From assembly GCF_000143415.4 (NCBI RefSeq), contig NW_003314261.1:2011802-2075801 (forward strand): 64,000 nucleotides of DNA, given 5' to 3'. The position numbers and the translations under genes are program-made. Below are positions 34,150 to 47,000 of this stretch, piece after piece; the first letter of the stretch is position 1, and each line of letters opens with the position of its first letter. Origin of the DNA: Selaginella moellendorffii. Taxonomy: Eukaryota; Streptophyta; Lycopodiopsida; Selaginellales; Selaginellaceae. Below the pieces are notes generated by a model, which saw nothing but the letters and a program-made list of their open reading frames with translations, was not told the DNA's origin and did not search any database.

Positions 34150-35759
34150 ATGATGATAGTAGTGTTCTTTCTCGTCTCCACAGCGCTCCTCATCCTCACC
34201 AGATCTCTTCTTCAATTCCTCCGGAACAGCAGCAGCAAGGGGCGCGTCCCTCCTGGGAGTCTGGGAGTCCCTGTGATTGGCGACTCTCTGAATTTTGTGA
34301 AAGCGCTCAAGCGCAATGATCCGTGGCGCTTTTACGGCGAGAAGCGGGCCAAGTACGGCCCGGTTTTCAAGATGTCGCTGCTCGGCTCCCCTGTTGTCAT
34401 CCTGCCCGCCCCAGCAGGCCACAAATTACTGTTCGGCAGCGAGGAGAAACTGGTAGTCAATAGCTGGCCTGTGGGATTCAAACGCCTTCTGGGTCCTGGT
34501 TCCCTCACTAGCCTGACGGGTGAGGATTTCAAGCGGATGAAGAAGGTGTTCATGTCGTTCCTCAAGCCGGAAGCTCTACAGAGGTATGTTCCGAGGGTGA
34601 GCCAGTTGAGCTTGAAGCACTTGGAAGATCATTGGGAAGCTTACGCTGGTGAAGAATTTGCGATCTATCCTGCTGTCAAGAGCTTCATATTCTCTCTGGC
34701 CTGTAGCTCGTTCATGAGTCTGGAGACGGAGGAGGAGCAGCTTGAGCTAGAGGAGCCGTTTGCGATCTGGACCAAAGGACTACTCCAGCTGCCTCTGAAC
34801 ATTCCAGGGACTTTGTTTCACAAGGCTCTGAAAAGGCGAGAGGTTATCCATGACCTTCTGGGCCGGTTGATTTCTAAGAGGAGGCAGGAGCTCCTGCAAG
34901 GCAGGGCATCTGAAACCAGTGATATGCTCTCGGTGATGTTGTCTTACCGCAATGAAGATGGAAAGCCCGCTTGCACCGATGCTGAGATCAAAGACAATCT
35001 GCTGCTGCTCCTCTTCGCTGCACATGACACCAGCTCTTCAACTCTCACCCTGTCATTGAAGTTCCTGGCTGAGAATCCCTACTGGAGGAACCAGGTTCTT
35101 CAAGGTAAGCAGCCGAACTTGATCTTATAGAAGCTGCGGATCATCCTCATGATCAATGATATTCTTGCGGTGGACTCTCTGATGGCTTTTAATACTGAAT
35201 GCTGCACTCGTGCAGAAAATCTGGCAATCTCGCAGGAGAAGAGTGGTCAGGACGGCTACAGCCTGGAATGGGATGATCTTCGAGGAATGAAGGTGAGCTG
35301 GAGAGTCTTGCAAGAGACTTTGAGGTTGCAACCTCCAGCACCAAGTGGATATAGAAAGGTTATCCAAGACTTCGAGTTTGGCGATTATCTGATCCCCAAA
35401 GGCTGGAAGGTACGGGCTATATCCCGTCTTGATCTATTTCAGCTTCATCGGTTGTTCTATTATAGGCCTGCTGGACGGTGGTGTCTCACAAGTTGCCTGA
35501 GTTCTTCCCGGATCCAGAAAAATTCGATCCAAGCCACTTCGAGGGCGACAGCCCAGCTCCATACACATACGTTCCATTCGGAGGGGGTCCTCGCATGTGT
35601 CCGGGCAACGAATATGCCAAGATGGTGATGTTGGTGCTGCTGCATCATCTGGTTCTGAGGTTCGACTGGCAGCTGGCCGATCCTGACGAAGGGGTTACAA
35701 TGGATCCCATGCCAATGCCACAAAATGGACTGAATGTCAAACTTCACAAGCGAACCTGA
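34150..35759 (+). CDS. Cytochrome P450, clan 85 (CYP716-like)
   Basis: Three exons (34150-35104, 35216-35409, 35466-35759), introns 111 and 56 nt, give 480 residues. A hydrophobic N-terminal anchor (about 2-24) and the Pro-rich hinge [13 protein letters not shown] place it on the ER. Key elements: I-helix AAHDTSSS (290-297, oxygen activation), ExxR as ETLR (352-355), FDPSHF (the PERF region) and the haem loop [10 protein letters not shown] with Cys428. [11 protein letters not shown] and the PPGSxGxPxIG start are typical of clan 85, which oxidises sterols, triterpenes and other isoprenoids. The exact family and substrate cannot be given. All catalytic parts are intact. Confidence 0.9.
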
Positions 35760-36127
35760 TTAAAGAAGTTGACTATAGAATCTTCCAGCTGATTAAAATT
35801 TGAATCTGTAAGTTTCACAAGCAGTACTTAGCCAAATGCTAACAATTGAATTGACATTAGTGTTGAGTTCAACAGTGAAACTACCAAGCCTGGTTGCAAT
35901 GATTGTTCATTCCTTTGCCAGGAACCCTATAGCACTCACCAATACTATAAAAGAGGAAATTTTTATTTATTGTCTTCTGTTTCTAAATGAGTGGGAAAAT
36001 ACTAACCATAAAAAATTTTTAGACTAAAAAAAAGAATCTTATTAAAAATAAATATAACAATATAGAAAACAACAAACAAGATGATTTTATTAGAGAGAAT
36101 AAAATTAATTGATGATTTTTTAAAAGA
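35760..36127. other. P450 downstream sequence
   Basis: AT-rich flank between the P450 stop codon and retrotransposon copy A. I see nothing in it. Confidence 0.4.
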
Positions 36128-36304
36128 TATGAGGTCCAAGTGTACCACTATAATACCATATACTAATATTAGTATAGTGGGATTTTGGTAGCCATCAAAT
36201 TGGTTTTAATCCGAACTACTCATTCCTATATATAAATTAGGGTTTATTAGGTAATTGATTATATATATTTCCTGTATTTTCTTTCCATATTCCATACTCT
36301 CAGA
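36128..36304 (+). repeat. 5' LTR of copy A
   Basis: Begins TATGAGGTCC (TGTGAGGTCC in sister copies) and shares the TAGTGGGATTTTGGTAG and CTATATATAA blocks with the other LTRs. Its end (CTCAGA) has mutated from CTCACA. Confidence 0.75.
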
Positions 36305-39300
36305 TTGGTGAAGATAGGGGGTTAGCTTTGATTATCCCTGAGAATTGTTTAGATTTGGAAATTTTTGGTTTAGATTTAGCTTTTGCATTGTTTATATCTC
36401 CTTTTTTTCTATATTTTTCCATTTCTTTTCTTTTGCTCTTTCTTTTTCATTCATCTTTATAGCAAAGTAGTAATCTCCTCCTTCTTTTACTTTGGAGCAG
36501 CAGTTAATGCAATTGCTTAATATTATGTGATTGCAATTGAATAACTAAACTCAGTTGATGATAACATTCATAATGCATGGTATAGCTCCTCTTGCTCTTG
36601 CTACCAATCCTTAAATTTAGCTAAAGTTTTTCTATAGAAATCCTAAAGATGATGTATACCATTGGTTTGATCACTTCATAATGAATGCCACATATCATTT
36701 TTAGGATGATGCTCAATATTTACGTGAATTTCCTATATGTTTCTAAGAGACGGCATTATGGTGGTATAATGGTTTGAGCATAGCCACTTATGAGGTTTGA
36801 AGTATTCTCCTGGATGTCTTCAAATGCATATTTAGATATGTTAATGATTGTGATAATACCTTTTAACAATTGCATCGTCTTTGTTAAAAGCCATTTAAGT
36901 CGGTGATGTAGTTTGGCATTCGTTTCCAAAGCCTCTTACTTTGTGTAGAGCCAAATATATCAGAATAAATCAAGTTAGAAATGTTGTAGCCAGCACTTGG
37001 TCAAAATCTTGTAGAACTTATATATGCATTTGCTTCAGCCACCCTTGATAATGCTTTTTACCTAGTATAACATTATGAGACATTGCCTCTTTTAGTTCTC
37101 TTTGCACGTCCTCCTGCTTTCCTTCCTAGGGGAGATGGTCTTGTTGATGCTATTGTTACTTATGTTCAAAGATTAGGGCGAGGACATGGTCATGATTATG
37201 ATGTCCGTTATTAGGCATATGATAAGGTTGGCCACATATATTGGTGTTGTTAACATCTTCTAGATTGGCATCCTCCATTTCCTAGGTGGAGGCCTTGGCG
37301 TTAACAATGTCTTGTTAATGTAGTTGCAGTGGAAGATTTTGACACAGAGATTCTTTTGAGAAACAAGAAGTCACATAAGTAGTGAAGGGTCCTTACGTGA
37401 ATAAGTCAATAATCCCTTTATCTTTCTTTCAAGAGTACCATCAAGGTTCACTTGGCATTAGTTCATCTAATATTTACATTTGAAGCTCATTTTTATAACA
37501 AAAGGTTTCTTATTATTCTTTCTATATTGGTTGATATATACTTGAGTTCTACTCAGCCTATTGCCACATGCTGCCATCTATAGTTGCATTATGTGAAAGA
37601 GCTAGTTTTCATTTTGTATGGCAATGGGTATACATATACATGTACATAGGATGAGGCAGACCTAGCGATGTGTGTGGGTAATTTTGAGTTTGAGCTATAG
37701 TTATTGTAGGTGGTGCCAAGTCAAAGTTTTGACCTCATCCTTGGTATAGATTGGTTGTTGTGCAATCATACTAAGTATGACTTTGAGGCTTCTCCCCCTT
37801 ATTTCATACTTTTTTATATTTCTTTTATTCCTCTTACTTTTATTCCTCGTCATCTTTTTACTTTTACTTCTACTTCCATTACTTTTATCTTTCCATTATT
37901 TCCTTTTATGTTTCCATCTTGATCCTTTGTTCCCTCTTTTGATCTCTTCTATAGTCTTTGTGTCGCAGTTGTGGAATGATTTAAAGAGTATATTAATCTC
38001 TTTAACTTTGACTTATCATCTATAGCCAGAATTGCAACATTCCAACTAGGGATGTTTGTCCAATCAAGGTTTTTATTTGACATTAGTCACCAAAGGAAAT
38101 CAAGATTTTACTCACAAACGTCAAAGAGATATTAATGAAAGGTGTTATTAAAAAGTCTTAAAGTCCTTGGGCATGTGAACTTCATCTTATGACGAAGCTT
38201 AATAAGAGTATTTACTTATGCATTGCATATTATTTATTAAATAAGGTGACTATCCTAAATATGTACCCTCTTCTTCACACTATTGATCTTCTAAATTGTT
38301 TAAGGAGAAGTTGTTGGCTCACTAAGTTATATCTTGCTTTTAGGTACTAGCAAGTACTGATGGCTGAGAAAAATGTTCATTACATTATTTTTCATACACA
38401 ATTTCATTTTTACGAGTTCTTGGTGATACTATTTGGTTTAAATAATGTTTTAACAACTTTCCAATAAATGATGGATAAAGCATTTTGTGATAGCTAAAGG
38501 TGACTAATGGCTTCATTAATGATTTTTCATCCACTTTGAAGGGATATGAAAAGAACACACCTATAATGTTTGTAACTATTGGATCAGCTGTAAAATATTG
38601 ATTCAAAGCTGAAGTAGTTAAAGTGTGTGTTTGGGTCCAAAAACATGATTTATCTTGGGTACCATATTTCTCGTAAAGGTTTATAAGCCATTTGATCCTC
38701 TCTTTTTTATGTTCAACTTTTTCCCAACTTTTTGATATTTCTTAGTCTGAGCCACTGTTACATATTCTTAGTGTTTTTTCCTCAGTTAGAGTATTTCCTT
38801 CACCTGATATATCAATCATTTGTGACTTTTATGATTTTCATTCTTAATTTGGTTTTGAGTTAAATGTTTTCTCCTCTTTATATTAATTTGGATATTAAGA
38901 GTATAAGTGAAGTGAGATTTTTGTTTTGTTTCATTAGTCAAAAGTCTTTGATCAATTCTAGTGTTAAATATTTTCTTGTTTCAAGGGATGAGTCACTTTT
39001 ACCAAAGTTTTAAGTTGAGCATATATCCTAGCTGTGAGTGCTACTAAAAGCTTTTGTTTTATAATTATTGTTAAATGCTTTATTTCGTTAAAGTGGAATT
39101 TTTCATTATCCCACTTATGGTGTGTGGCCACATGCCATTTTTATAACAACAATAAAAAATTGAAGTTTTAGCTTTATAATTTATAAATTAAAAACTTTTC
39201 TTATGATTTTGTGTTATAATATTGTGAAATATAAAAAATAAATTAAAAAACTCATAGAAATATTAATAAATATTAATTAAGTACTAGGAAATGGCATGTG

Positions 39301-41816
39301 GACACATGCTAATTAATGTCCCACTTTACTGAATAAGTTCCACTTTAACAAAATAAAGCATTTAAGGAGTTTATGTATTCTCTTGAGAGTGGGACTTTTT
39401 AATTAATTTTCTTATCTCAAATGTTGAGTTGTGAAATTAGCTATATAAGTACCAACATTTCATATTTATAATTTTAAATATAAATTATAAAAATTGTGAT
39501 TAATAAATATATCTAAATATTTTAAGTAAGATTTTCTTATCAGTTTTTATTAAGAAAAAATATTAAGTACAACATAGTTTTATCTTGTATCTACAGATGA
39601 TATATACTGGTCTAAATTATTTTTTGAAGGTTTAAACTTAACCCCTTATAAATATAATTGAGCTATCTTGCCTAGGTAATATGTTGATTATAGTACTATA
39701 GCATATCAATTTGGGATTGAATTTGATCCATCCATTTTTTCATATAAGAAAGGGTCTAAACCCTAATTAATATACTTATTTCTATATCTTGAGCACTCAT
39801 ATTAGTGGAGGTAAGAGGTATTGCAATTTGTCTTTGAAAGCAAAAGTTTTTAGCAATGCTTTGCTCAATATTCAGAATTATGCTTTTTATTCTTATTTCT
39901 TTGTTCTCTTTTACACTTGACATTTTATTTTAAGTGTGGATATTTCTGATATCAATCTTGGTGGTATGTTAATTCAAAAGAGTTTGAGTGTGCCTAATCA
40001 ACATCATTCTATTACATACATAAGCCATACATTACCACTAGTAGAAATGAATTACTCCACAGTAGAGAAAGAGTATTTAACAGTACTTTAGGGTTTCAAA
40101 AAGCTTCATGCATATTTGCATAGTTCTTGGACATTATTAAAAAGTGATCATGTTGCGGTTACTTTATTATTGAAGTGGAAAAATTTAATTGATCATACTA
40201 CTTGATAGACTCTAAAACTTTAAATATATGATATTGAGGTTGTTTATTGTCAAAGGAATTTTATGGTTGATGCTAGTGCCCTTTTTCAACCTCCTCTCCC
40301 TTCTCCACTCTTTTCTAATGTTTCTGACGAACATATTATTCCACCATTAATGGATTTTCTAGATGAGGATTTTATGATGTTAGTGGTTGTTATATATGAT
40401 GTTCAATGTTCATAAAGTGTGGAACAAGATTTACCATCTTTTGATAAATTTTGTTAGGTTCAAAAAGCTAAGTTGTGGATTCAAAAGTTTCATAAGGGGT
40501 TTAATAATCTTACATCAGTTATTGATGACTTGTTATTTTAGCATTTACATTCTTAATATCATCTTATGAACAACTATTTTTATTTTTTGAGGACAAATCT
40601 TGGTTTCTGGTGTTTTAATATTTATTCCATGTTTTTTCCATACCCACTATGACTCTCTTATTCTTGATAGGCATATGAAACATCAACATGTGACTAAGAA
40701 GTTGCATAAGTTTTTCAATTAGCTAGAGATGCAACATGATATTATCTAATATGTATATAGTTGCATTTAGTGTTAAACTTGTAATACTCCCCCTTATATT
40801 GAGAAAGAACAATTAGAGTTAACTGAAATTTCCTATTTATTTGAATTGATGGCATTTGGTCTAATCAGGCCTTTTTTATAGTTAACTACTAGCAATGAGT
40901 ATATTATTATTGTTTCTGACAACTTGACTTGCTAGGTGGAAGTTGGTGCTTTTATTAGTGTGTTTACAATTGCTATTAAATACTTCTTTCTCAATCAAAT
41001 TGTGTTTCAACAATTTTATCCAAAGAAGATTCTCTTTAATAATAGTCCCATATTTATGCCTAAGGTATTTCACCTTTTAACATCTGGATTGGGGATATGC
41101 CACACTTTCACAAGTGCTTATTATCCATAGATAAATGGTTTGATGGAATGGTTCATTCAAACTTCCAAAAGAATAATCACAAAATACATGAACTTTCAAC
41201 ATTTGGATTGAGATGGTTATTTATTATTTCTTTGGCATGCATATATTATAGGGGTATAGAGTTTCGTTGGTGCTTCACCATAAAAACTCTTATATGGTTA
41301 TGATTTAATAATGCCAATAGAGTTGAGTTTGCCTTCACAATTGTCACAAGCTACCAATGTTAGGTCATAGGATCAGTATTTGATGAGCATTCTTCCACTT
41401 ATATGAGCATAGTTTGCTGAAAACTTGAGTTGCATACAAGTGGGACAATAATGGCATTACAACTCCCATTATTGTCCATGAGTGATGTATAAAGTGAATG
41501 ATTTGATACTAGTCCGTTTTCTCAATCTTATGGTATATAGTTTGTCTAAAGGGCTCTTTGCTCAGTGGAAGGGATTGTATTAGATGTTGTGGCAATTTAG
41601 ATTGCAAGTTTATGAAGTTTGGCATGACATTCAACAGACCAATACCCTAAAAATTGTGTATATGTAATAGGTGAAATGATTTATACAAAGGGATCAAGAA
41701 CAACTAGTACCACCTATAAATTCATTGATGTCTTCTCTTGATGTTCCTCCAGATCCCAACTAGTCAACCAAAAATTGCCTTCCATCCTTTCTAAAGGAGG
41801 GGATGATGTGAGGTCT

Positions 41817-41991
41817 AAGTTTATGGCTATGATGCTATATATTAATATTAATGTAATGGGACTTTGATAGGTATCGGATTGGTTTCAATCTAGGCCACCC
41901 ACTCTTATATATAAGCTAGGGTTTTTGGGTTAATTAATATGCATATTTTTGTATTCTATTTCTATATTCCATACACTCACACTATATGCTT
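41817..41991 (+). repeat. 3' LTR of copy A
   Basis: Begins TGTGAGGTC after a polypurine tract and ends CACTCACA. It is clearly homologous to the LTRs of copies B and C. Confidence 0.8.
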
Positions 41992-42540
41992 AAATTGTTG
42001 TAACACACATATATGATTCACAAATCTATGTTTTAAACACAATTTTTTCTTTATATATGGTAATGCCCACCATGTATATATGGCAAAGTTTAGATTAGGG
42101 CCATATATGCAATTTTTTGCACTGCATAAATTTCAACTCTACACCAGATCTTTTTTTATATCAACAAGATTTAGACTTAGGGCTTTTGGATGTGATATTT
42201 TCTAGTACGAAAATTAGATTTTTGAGCATAGCTTAGATATTGTGGGCTAAATTTGCCATCATTGTGTATTTGGGATTGTTTCCTTAGTGAGGGTAATGAA
42301 AAACACTTTGTGTGAAAAACCATTACAATACTAAAAACTTTCCTTATTGTAGCTATAACAAGATCCACTTACTTGCAGTGTATTTGATTCATTTGAAATC
42401 CACTTGAGAATAAGTAATATAGGGCAACATCAGAACTACTTCAAGCCATACAGTCCAATGGTTGTATCCTAAATTCTCGAAGCTATATGACTACTCTCAA
42501 GCTATACTTGAGTCTTGCTGCTAGATAAGAAAGCAAGGAG
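41992..42540. other. Spacer between copy A and the PPR pseudogene
   Basis: AT-rich sequence with no recognisable coding capacity. Confidence 0.4.
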
Positions 42541-43272
42541 ATGGATGGAATTTTCATGAAACTAGTGGCATTGGAGTAAGGCATGGCTTGCACTGTTAAG
42601 CAACTCAAAGAAGCAAAAGCGCCAATGGGGACTCAAAGCTTGCAACAACATTAAGCTTGGCAATTGGGATGAAGAGCACATGCAAAAATTTGCCACTATG
42701 GACTAGAGAGCAATCAAGTCATAGTGATGTGCTTGATCAACTTCTATGGCAAAGTTGGAAGTGTGGTCTTTGCTCAACAAGTTTTCAATTCAATGCCATT
42801 GGAAGATCTTGTGACCTGGATGGCACTTATAGCTGGATACAGTCCCCAAGAACACACTATCTCCATGTTTGAAAGCTTTCATAACATGTAAGATCTCAGC
42901 CTTCATCCCAATAGCTTTACATTTCTCTCAATCATTAGCACTTGTAGCCATATGGGGCTTGTAAAATAGGGAAAAGAGTGTATATATGCAATGGAGATGA
43001 AATATGGGATCTATCTTGGATATGAGTACTACCATGGAGTAATTGATCTCTTGGGATGAATAAACCATTTAGATGAGGCAATGATGGTGTTTGAATCTAT
43101 GCCTCTAGAGCTGAGCTATCTAACTTGGACTACCATTCTGATTATGTTGAAGATGTGCTCACAAAAGAGCACTTTGGGTGCTTGGTGGATGCAGTCAGAC
43201 AGGTGGCTGATCAATACAAAAATTAACATTTGCATGCTTGCTAAAGGAATAAAAGTTAGTGGCTATGACTAA
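42541..43272 (+). pseudogene. Decayed PPR gene (PLS class)
   Basis: One reading frame across the whole span gives recognisable PPR sequence: LINFYGKVGSVVFAQQVFNS, then MPLEDLVTWMALIAGY, HPNSFTFLSIISTCSHMGLV, YHGVIDLLG and DEAMMVFESMPLE..YLTWTTIL. That order (S, P, L, S and E-like) is typical of the C-terminal half of a plant organelle RNA-editing or processing factor. Six stop codons interrupt the same frame, at 42577, 42652, 42670, 42889, 42967 and 43057, yet no frameshift is needed, so decay is by point mutation. The N-terminal half and any DYW domain are not seen. It lies between retrotransposon copies A and B. Confidence 0.8.
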
Positions 43273-43915
43273 GAAAGTATCAACTAAACACTCCATTGTA
43301 ATTTGTGATGCTGTAACGAGACAAGAATCTCCCATTCAATACCTCAATTTAGTGATAATGCTTCTTGTCCCATTACTCCATAGATTACTCATCTTTACAT
43401 AACATTGTAAAAGGAAAAGGAGAGTTGTGGAATATTTATCTCACATTATATAAATTAGTATTGCATTCTTGCTCATGTAAAGTCTATGTTGTGTACTTGC
43501 TCACATAAAACCCTTGTAAGATTTGCAGTGACATCATGTTGTCTGGGATAATATGACATTAGTTTTACATTGCAATCTGAGATGTCATACACCATGCATA
43601 TATGGTATAGCCCATAACAAAAATATTATACACACAATCACATTTTGATTGTTTATATAACAATTGTAAACTGATTATGTGTATTATATTTTTTCATACA
43701 ACTCAAAATAAAAAAATAAATCCTCACTTATGTAAATATATAATACTCTCATACGCAATCATATATTAGTTGCCATACATATACAACCAAAACAAAAAAA
43801 ATGTAGATGTTGCCTAATATTTACTTCTATTTCATTTGTAAAGACTATCTTTAATTCTTGTTTGATATTTAAAATTAAATTAAAAAATAAATATAAATTT
43901 AAAAAATAGATACTT
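43273..43915. other. Spacer before copy B
   Basis: AT-rich, with no gene or clear repeat beyond simple A/T runs. Confidence 0.4.
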
Positions 43916-44090
43916 TGTGAGTGCTTGGAATATGGAAAGGGAATACAGAAAATGTGCATATCAATTAGCCTAAAAACCCTAGCTTATATATAGGAGCGAG
44001 TTGTCCAAATTGAAACTAATTCGACAATTACTAAAATCCCACTATACTAAAATTAGTATATGGCATCGTAGCTATACACTTGGACCTTAT
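43916..44090 (-). repeat. 3' LTR of copy B
   Basis: On the + strand it starts TGTGAGTGCTTGGAATATGG (complement of the LTR end) and runs to GGACCTTA, the slightly shortened LTR start. It is homologous to the LTRs of A and C. Confidence 0.8.
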
Positions 44091-47000
44091 CATCCCCTCC
44101 GCTCAGAATAATGGAAGACCATTAAGGTTCTCTTGTAGATGGGCCGGGATCTGGAGGAACATCAGGAGGAGGCATCAGTGGATTTGTAGGTGGTCTCAGT
44201 TATTCCTGACCCCTTTGTATGAAACATTTCAATTGTTGCACATGCACAATTTTTGGAGGATCTGCCTGCTGGATATTATGCTGAACCTCATAAACTTGCA
44301 GTCCAACTTGCTGCAACATTTTATATGGTCCTTTCCACTAAGCAAAGAGCCCCTTAAATAAACCATGTACTGTAAGATGGGGAAAACGGACTAACACTAA
44401 GTCATCCACTTTATACTCTGTAGGTGGACAATGATGGGAATTGTAATGTCGTTGTTGTCCCACTTGTACGTGGCCTAAGTGTTCAGCAAACTCTGCTTAG
44501 ACAAGTGGAAGAATGCTTGTCAAATACTAATCCCACGACCTAGCATTGGTAGCTCGTGGCAATCGTGAAGGTAAATCTAACTATGTTGGTAATATTGGAT
44601 CATGACCATATAAAAGTTTATATGGTGAAGCACCAACAGAATTCTACACCCCTGTGACATATGCATACTAAAGAGACGGCAAATAACCATCCCAATCTGA
44701 ATGCTAAAAGTTCATCTACTTCACAATCATTCCTTTAAATGTCCGAATGAGCCGTTCCACTAAACCGTCTGACTGTGGATGATAAGCACTGGTGAAAGTG
44801 TGGCGTATCCCCAACTGAGACGTCAAAACTTGACATGCCACAACCATAAATATGGGACCATTATCCGAAAGAATCCACTCCGGACAAGAATGTTAGAACA
44901 CCACTTGATTGAGGAGGAAGTATCCAACAGCAGTTGCAAAGGCACTAGCAAAAGCACCAACTTCCACCCAACGAGTCAAATAGTCAGAAGCAAAAATAAC
45001 ATACTCATTGCCAACAGTCGATTGTGGAAAAGGTCCCATAAGATCAAATGCTACCAACTCAAATGAATGTGAAATTGCAATTGACTCCAACCATTCTTCT
45101 GCAGCATAAGGGGGAGTATCATGAGCTTGGCGCCAAACGCAGCTATGCACATACTAGATAACATCACATCGCATTTCTGGCCAATAGAAATATCTACATA
45201 GCTTCTTGGTCACATGACGATGTTCCATATGCCCACCTAGAACAAGAGAATCATGGTAAACATGGAGAAACCATAGAATAAAGATGAAAGGCGTCATTAC
45301 CAGTAAAGGATCAATAGGATCAATCCCCACAAAATAAAAAAAGCTGTCTTCAAGACGATATTGAGAATGTAAATGCTGGAATAGCAAGTCATTAGCAAGT
45401 AATGCAAGATTCTCAAACCCATCTCGAAGCCTTCAAATCTACAACTCAAGCTTTTGAGCCTCATGAATTTCATAAAAAAAGGTAGATTTTGCTCTGCACC
45501 TTGTGGACACTGAATGTCAAGTATAGCAACCGCCAACGGCACAGAATCCTCGTCTAGAAAATCAACAAATGCCGAAACAATAGACTCGTCAGAAACATGA
45601 GAAGAGAATGGAGAAGGAAGAAGAGCTCAAGAAAGGGCATCAGCATTAACCATAAAACACCCTAGGTAATGAACAACATCAAAATTATATCTGAAGCTTC
45701 AAAGCCCACTGAGCAATACAACTAACCAGGTCCTTTCACTTCAATAATGAAATAATGGCAACATAATCAAATTTAAGTAATGTTTGAGAACCATGTAGAT
45801 ATGTATAAAGTTTCTCAAAACCCCAGATTGTTGTTAAACACTCTTTTTCTGTCGTGGAGTAATTCACCTTTGCTAGTTGTAATGTATAGCTTATATACGC
45901 AATAGGATGGTGTTGACCAGGCACACTCAGGCTCTCTTGCATCAACACACCTCTAAAACCAATATCAAAAGCATCCACATGCAAAATAAAATGTCGAGTG
46001 TAGTTAGGATATGCGAAAACCAGGGGAATCATCAAGAGCTCTTTGAGATCCACAAATGCCTGGAGACCAGATGAAAGATGACGTTGATGACTTCAGCAAC
46101 ACTCACAATGGTGCAGTGCAATCAAAAAGATGATCCACAAAACGATCGAGATATTGCACCTTGCCTAGGAAGCACTACACATTATTCACACACTTCGGAG
46201 TAGAGAACTTTAGAACAGCCATAAATTTGTTATGATCAACTTGCAAACCCTTACAAAAAATGCGATACTTAAGATAAGTTGTGTCCTTAGACCCAAATAT
46301 GCACTTTGACCACTTCAACTTTAAACTAATGTCCCATAGCCGATCCAACACTTTACAAACATCACAAATATGTTCTTCCCATGTCCTCTCCGAGTGGATT
46401 AAGACATCATCAATGAAGTCAACAGTCATCTTTGGCATATTACAAAGAACCTCGTCCATCATCCATTGGAAATTTGCTAGAGCATTGTTCAACCCAAACG
46501 GCATCATAAAAAATTCGTACAAACCAAATGGTGTATGAAAAACAGTTTTAGGAATATCTTCTTTGGCCATCGATATTTGCTAGTACCCAGAAGCAAGATC
46601 TAATTTGGTGAACTAATGACTTCACCCCAAACGATCTAAGAAATCAACAGTGTGAGGAAGAGGGTATACATTCGGGATCGTCACTTTGTTTAATGGACAA
46701 TAGTTAATATAGAAATGAATACTCCCATTAAGCTTTGTCACAAGATGAGGTTCACATACCCAAAAACTCTATGATTTCCGAATATTTCCAACATCTCCTT
46801 GACGTTTGCATGATCTCTTTGGGTGACCGACGACGAATAAAAACCTTGATTGGACGAACATCCCTGGTTGGAATTGGATGACATGTGGCAATCTTGGCCC
46901 CAGATGATAAGTCAAATTCAAAGAGATTAGAATACTCCTTCATGAGCCGGTCAACTGCTGCAACACAAAGATTGTTGAAGGGATCGAAAAAAGGAAGAGC

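Larger units (their letters stand above)
36128..41991 (+). mobile_element. Ty3/gypsy LTR retrotransposon copy A, heavily decayed
   Basis: Flanked by LTRs at 36128-36304 and 41817-41991. Between them, in order, are relics of gag (about 36630-37080), the nucleic-acid-binding region, aspartic protease (37710-37800, FDLILGIDWLL), reverse transcriptase (about 38260-38690), RNase H (from about 39910) and integrase (about 40650-41330). All are broken by many stops and shifts. A polypurine tract (AAAGGAGGGGATGA) precedes the 3' LTR. About 1.2 kb of unrelated AT-rich DNA sits between the RT and RNase H relics. No target-site duplication is visible. It is useful as a template because it keeps the protease region that copy C has lost. 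Confidence 0.82.
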
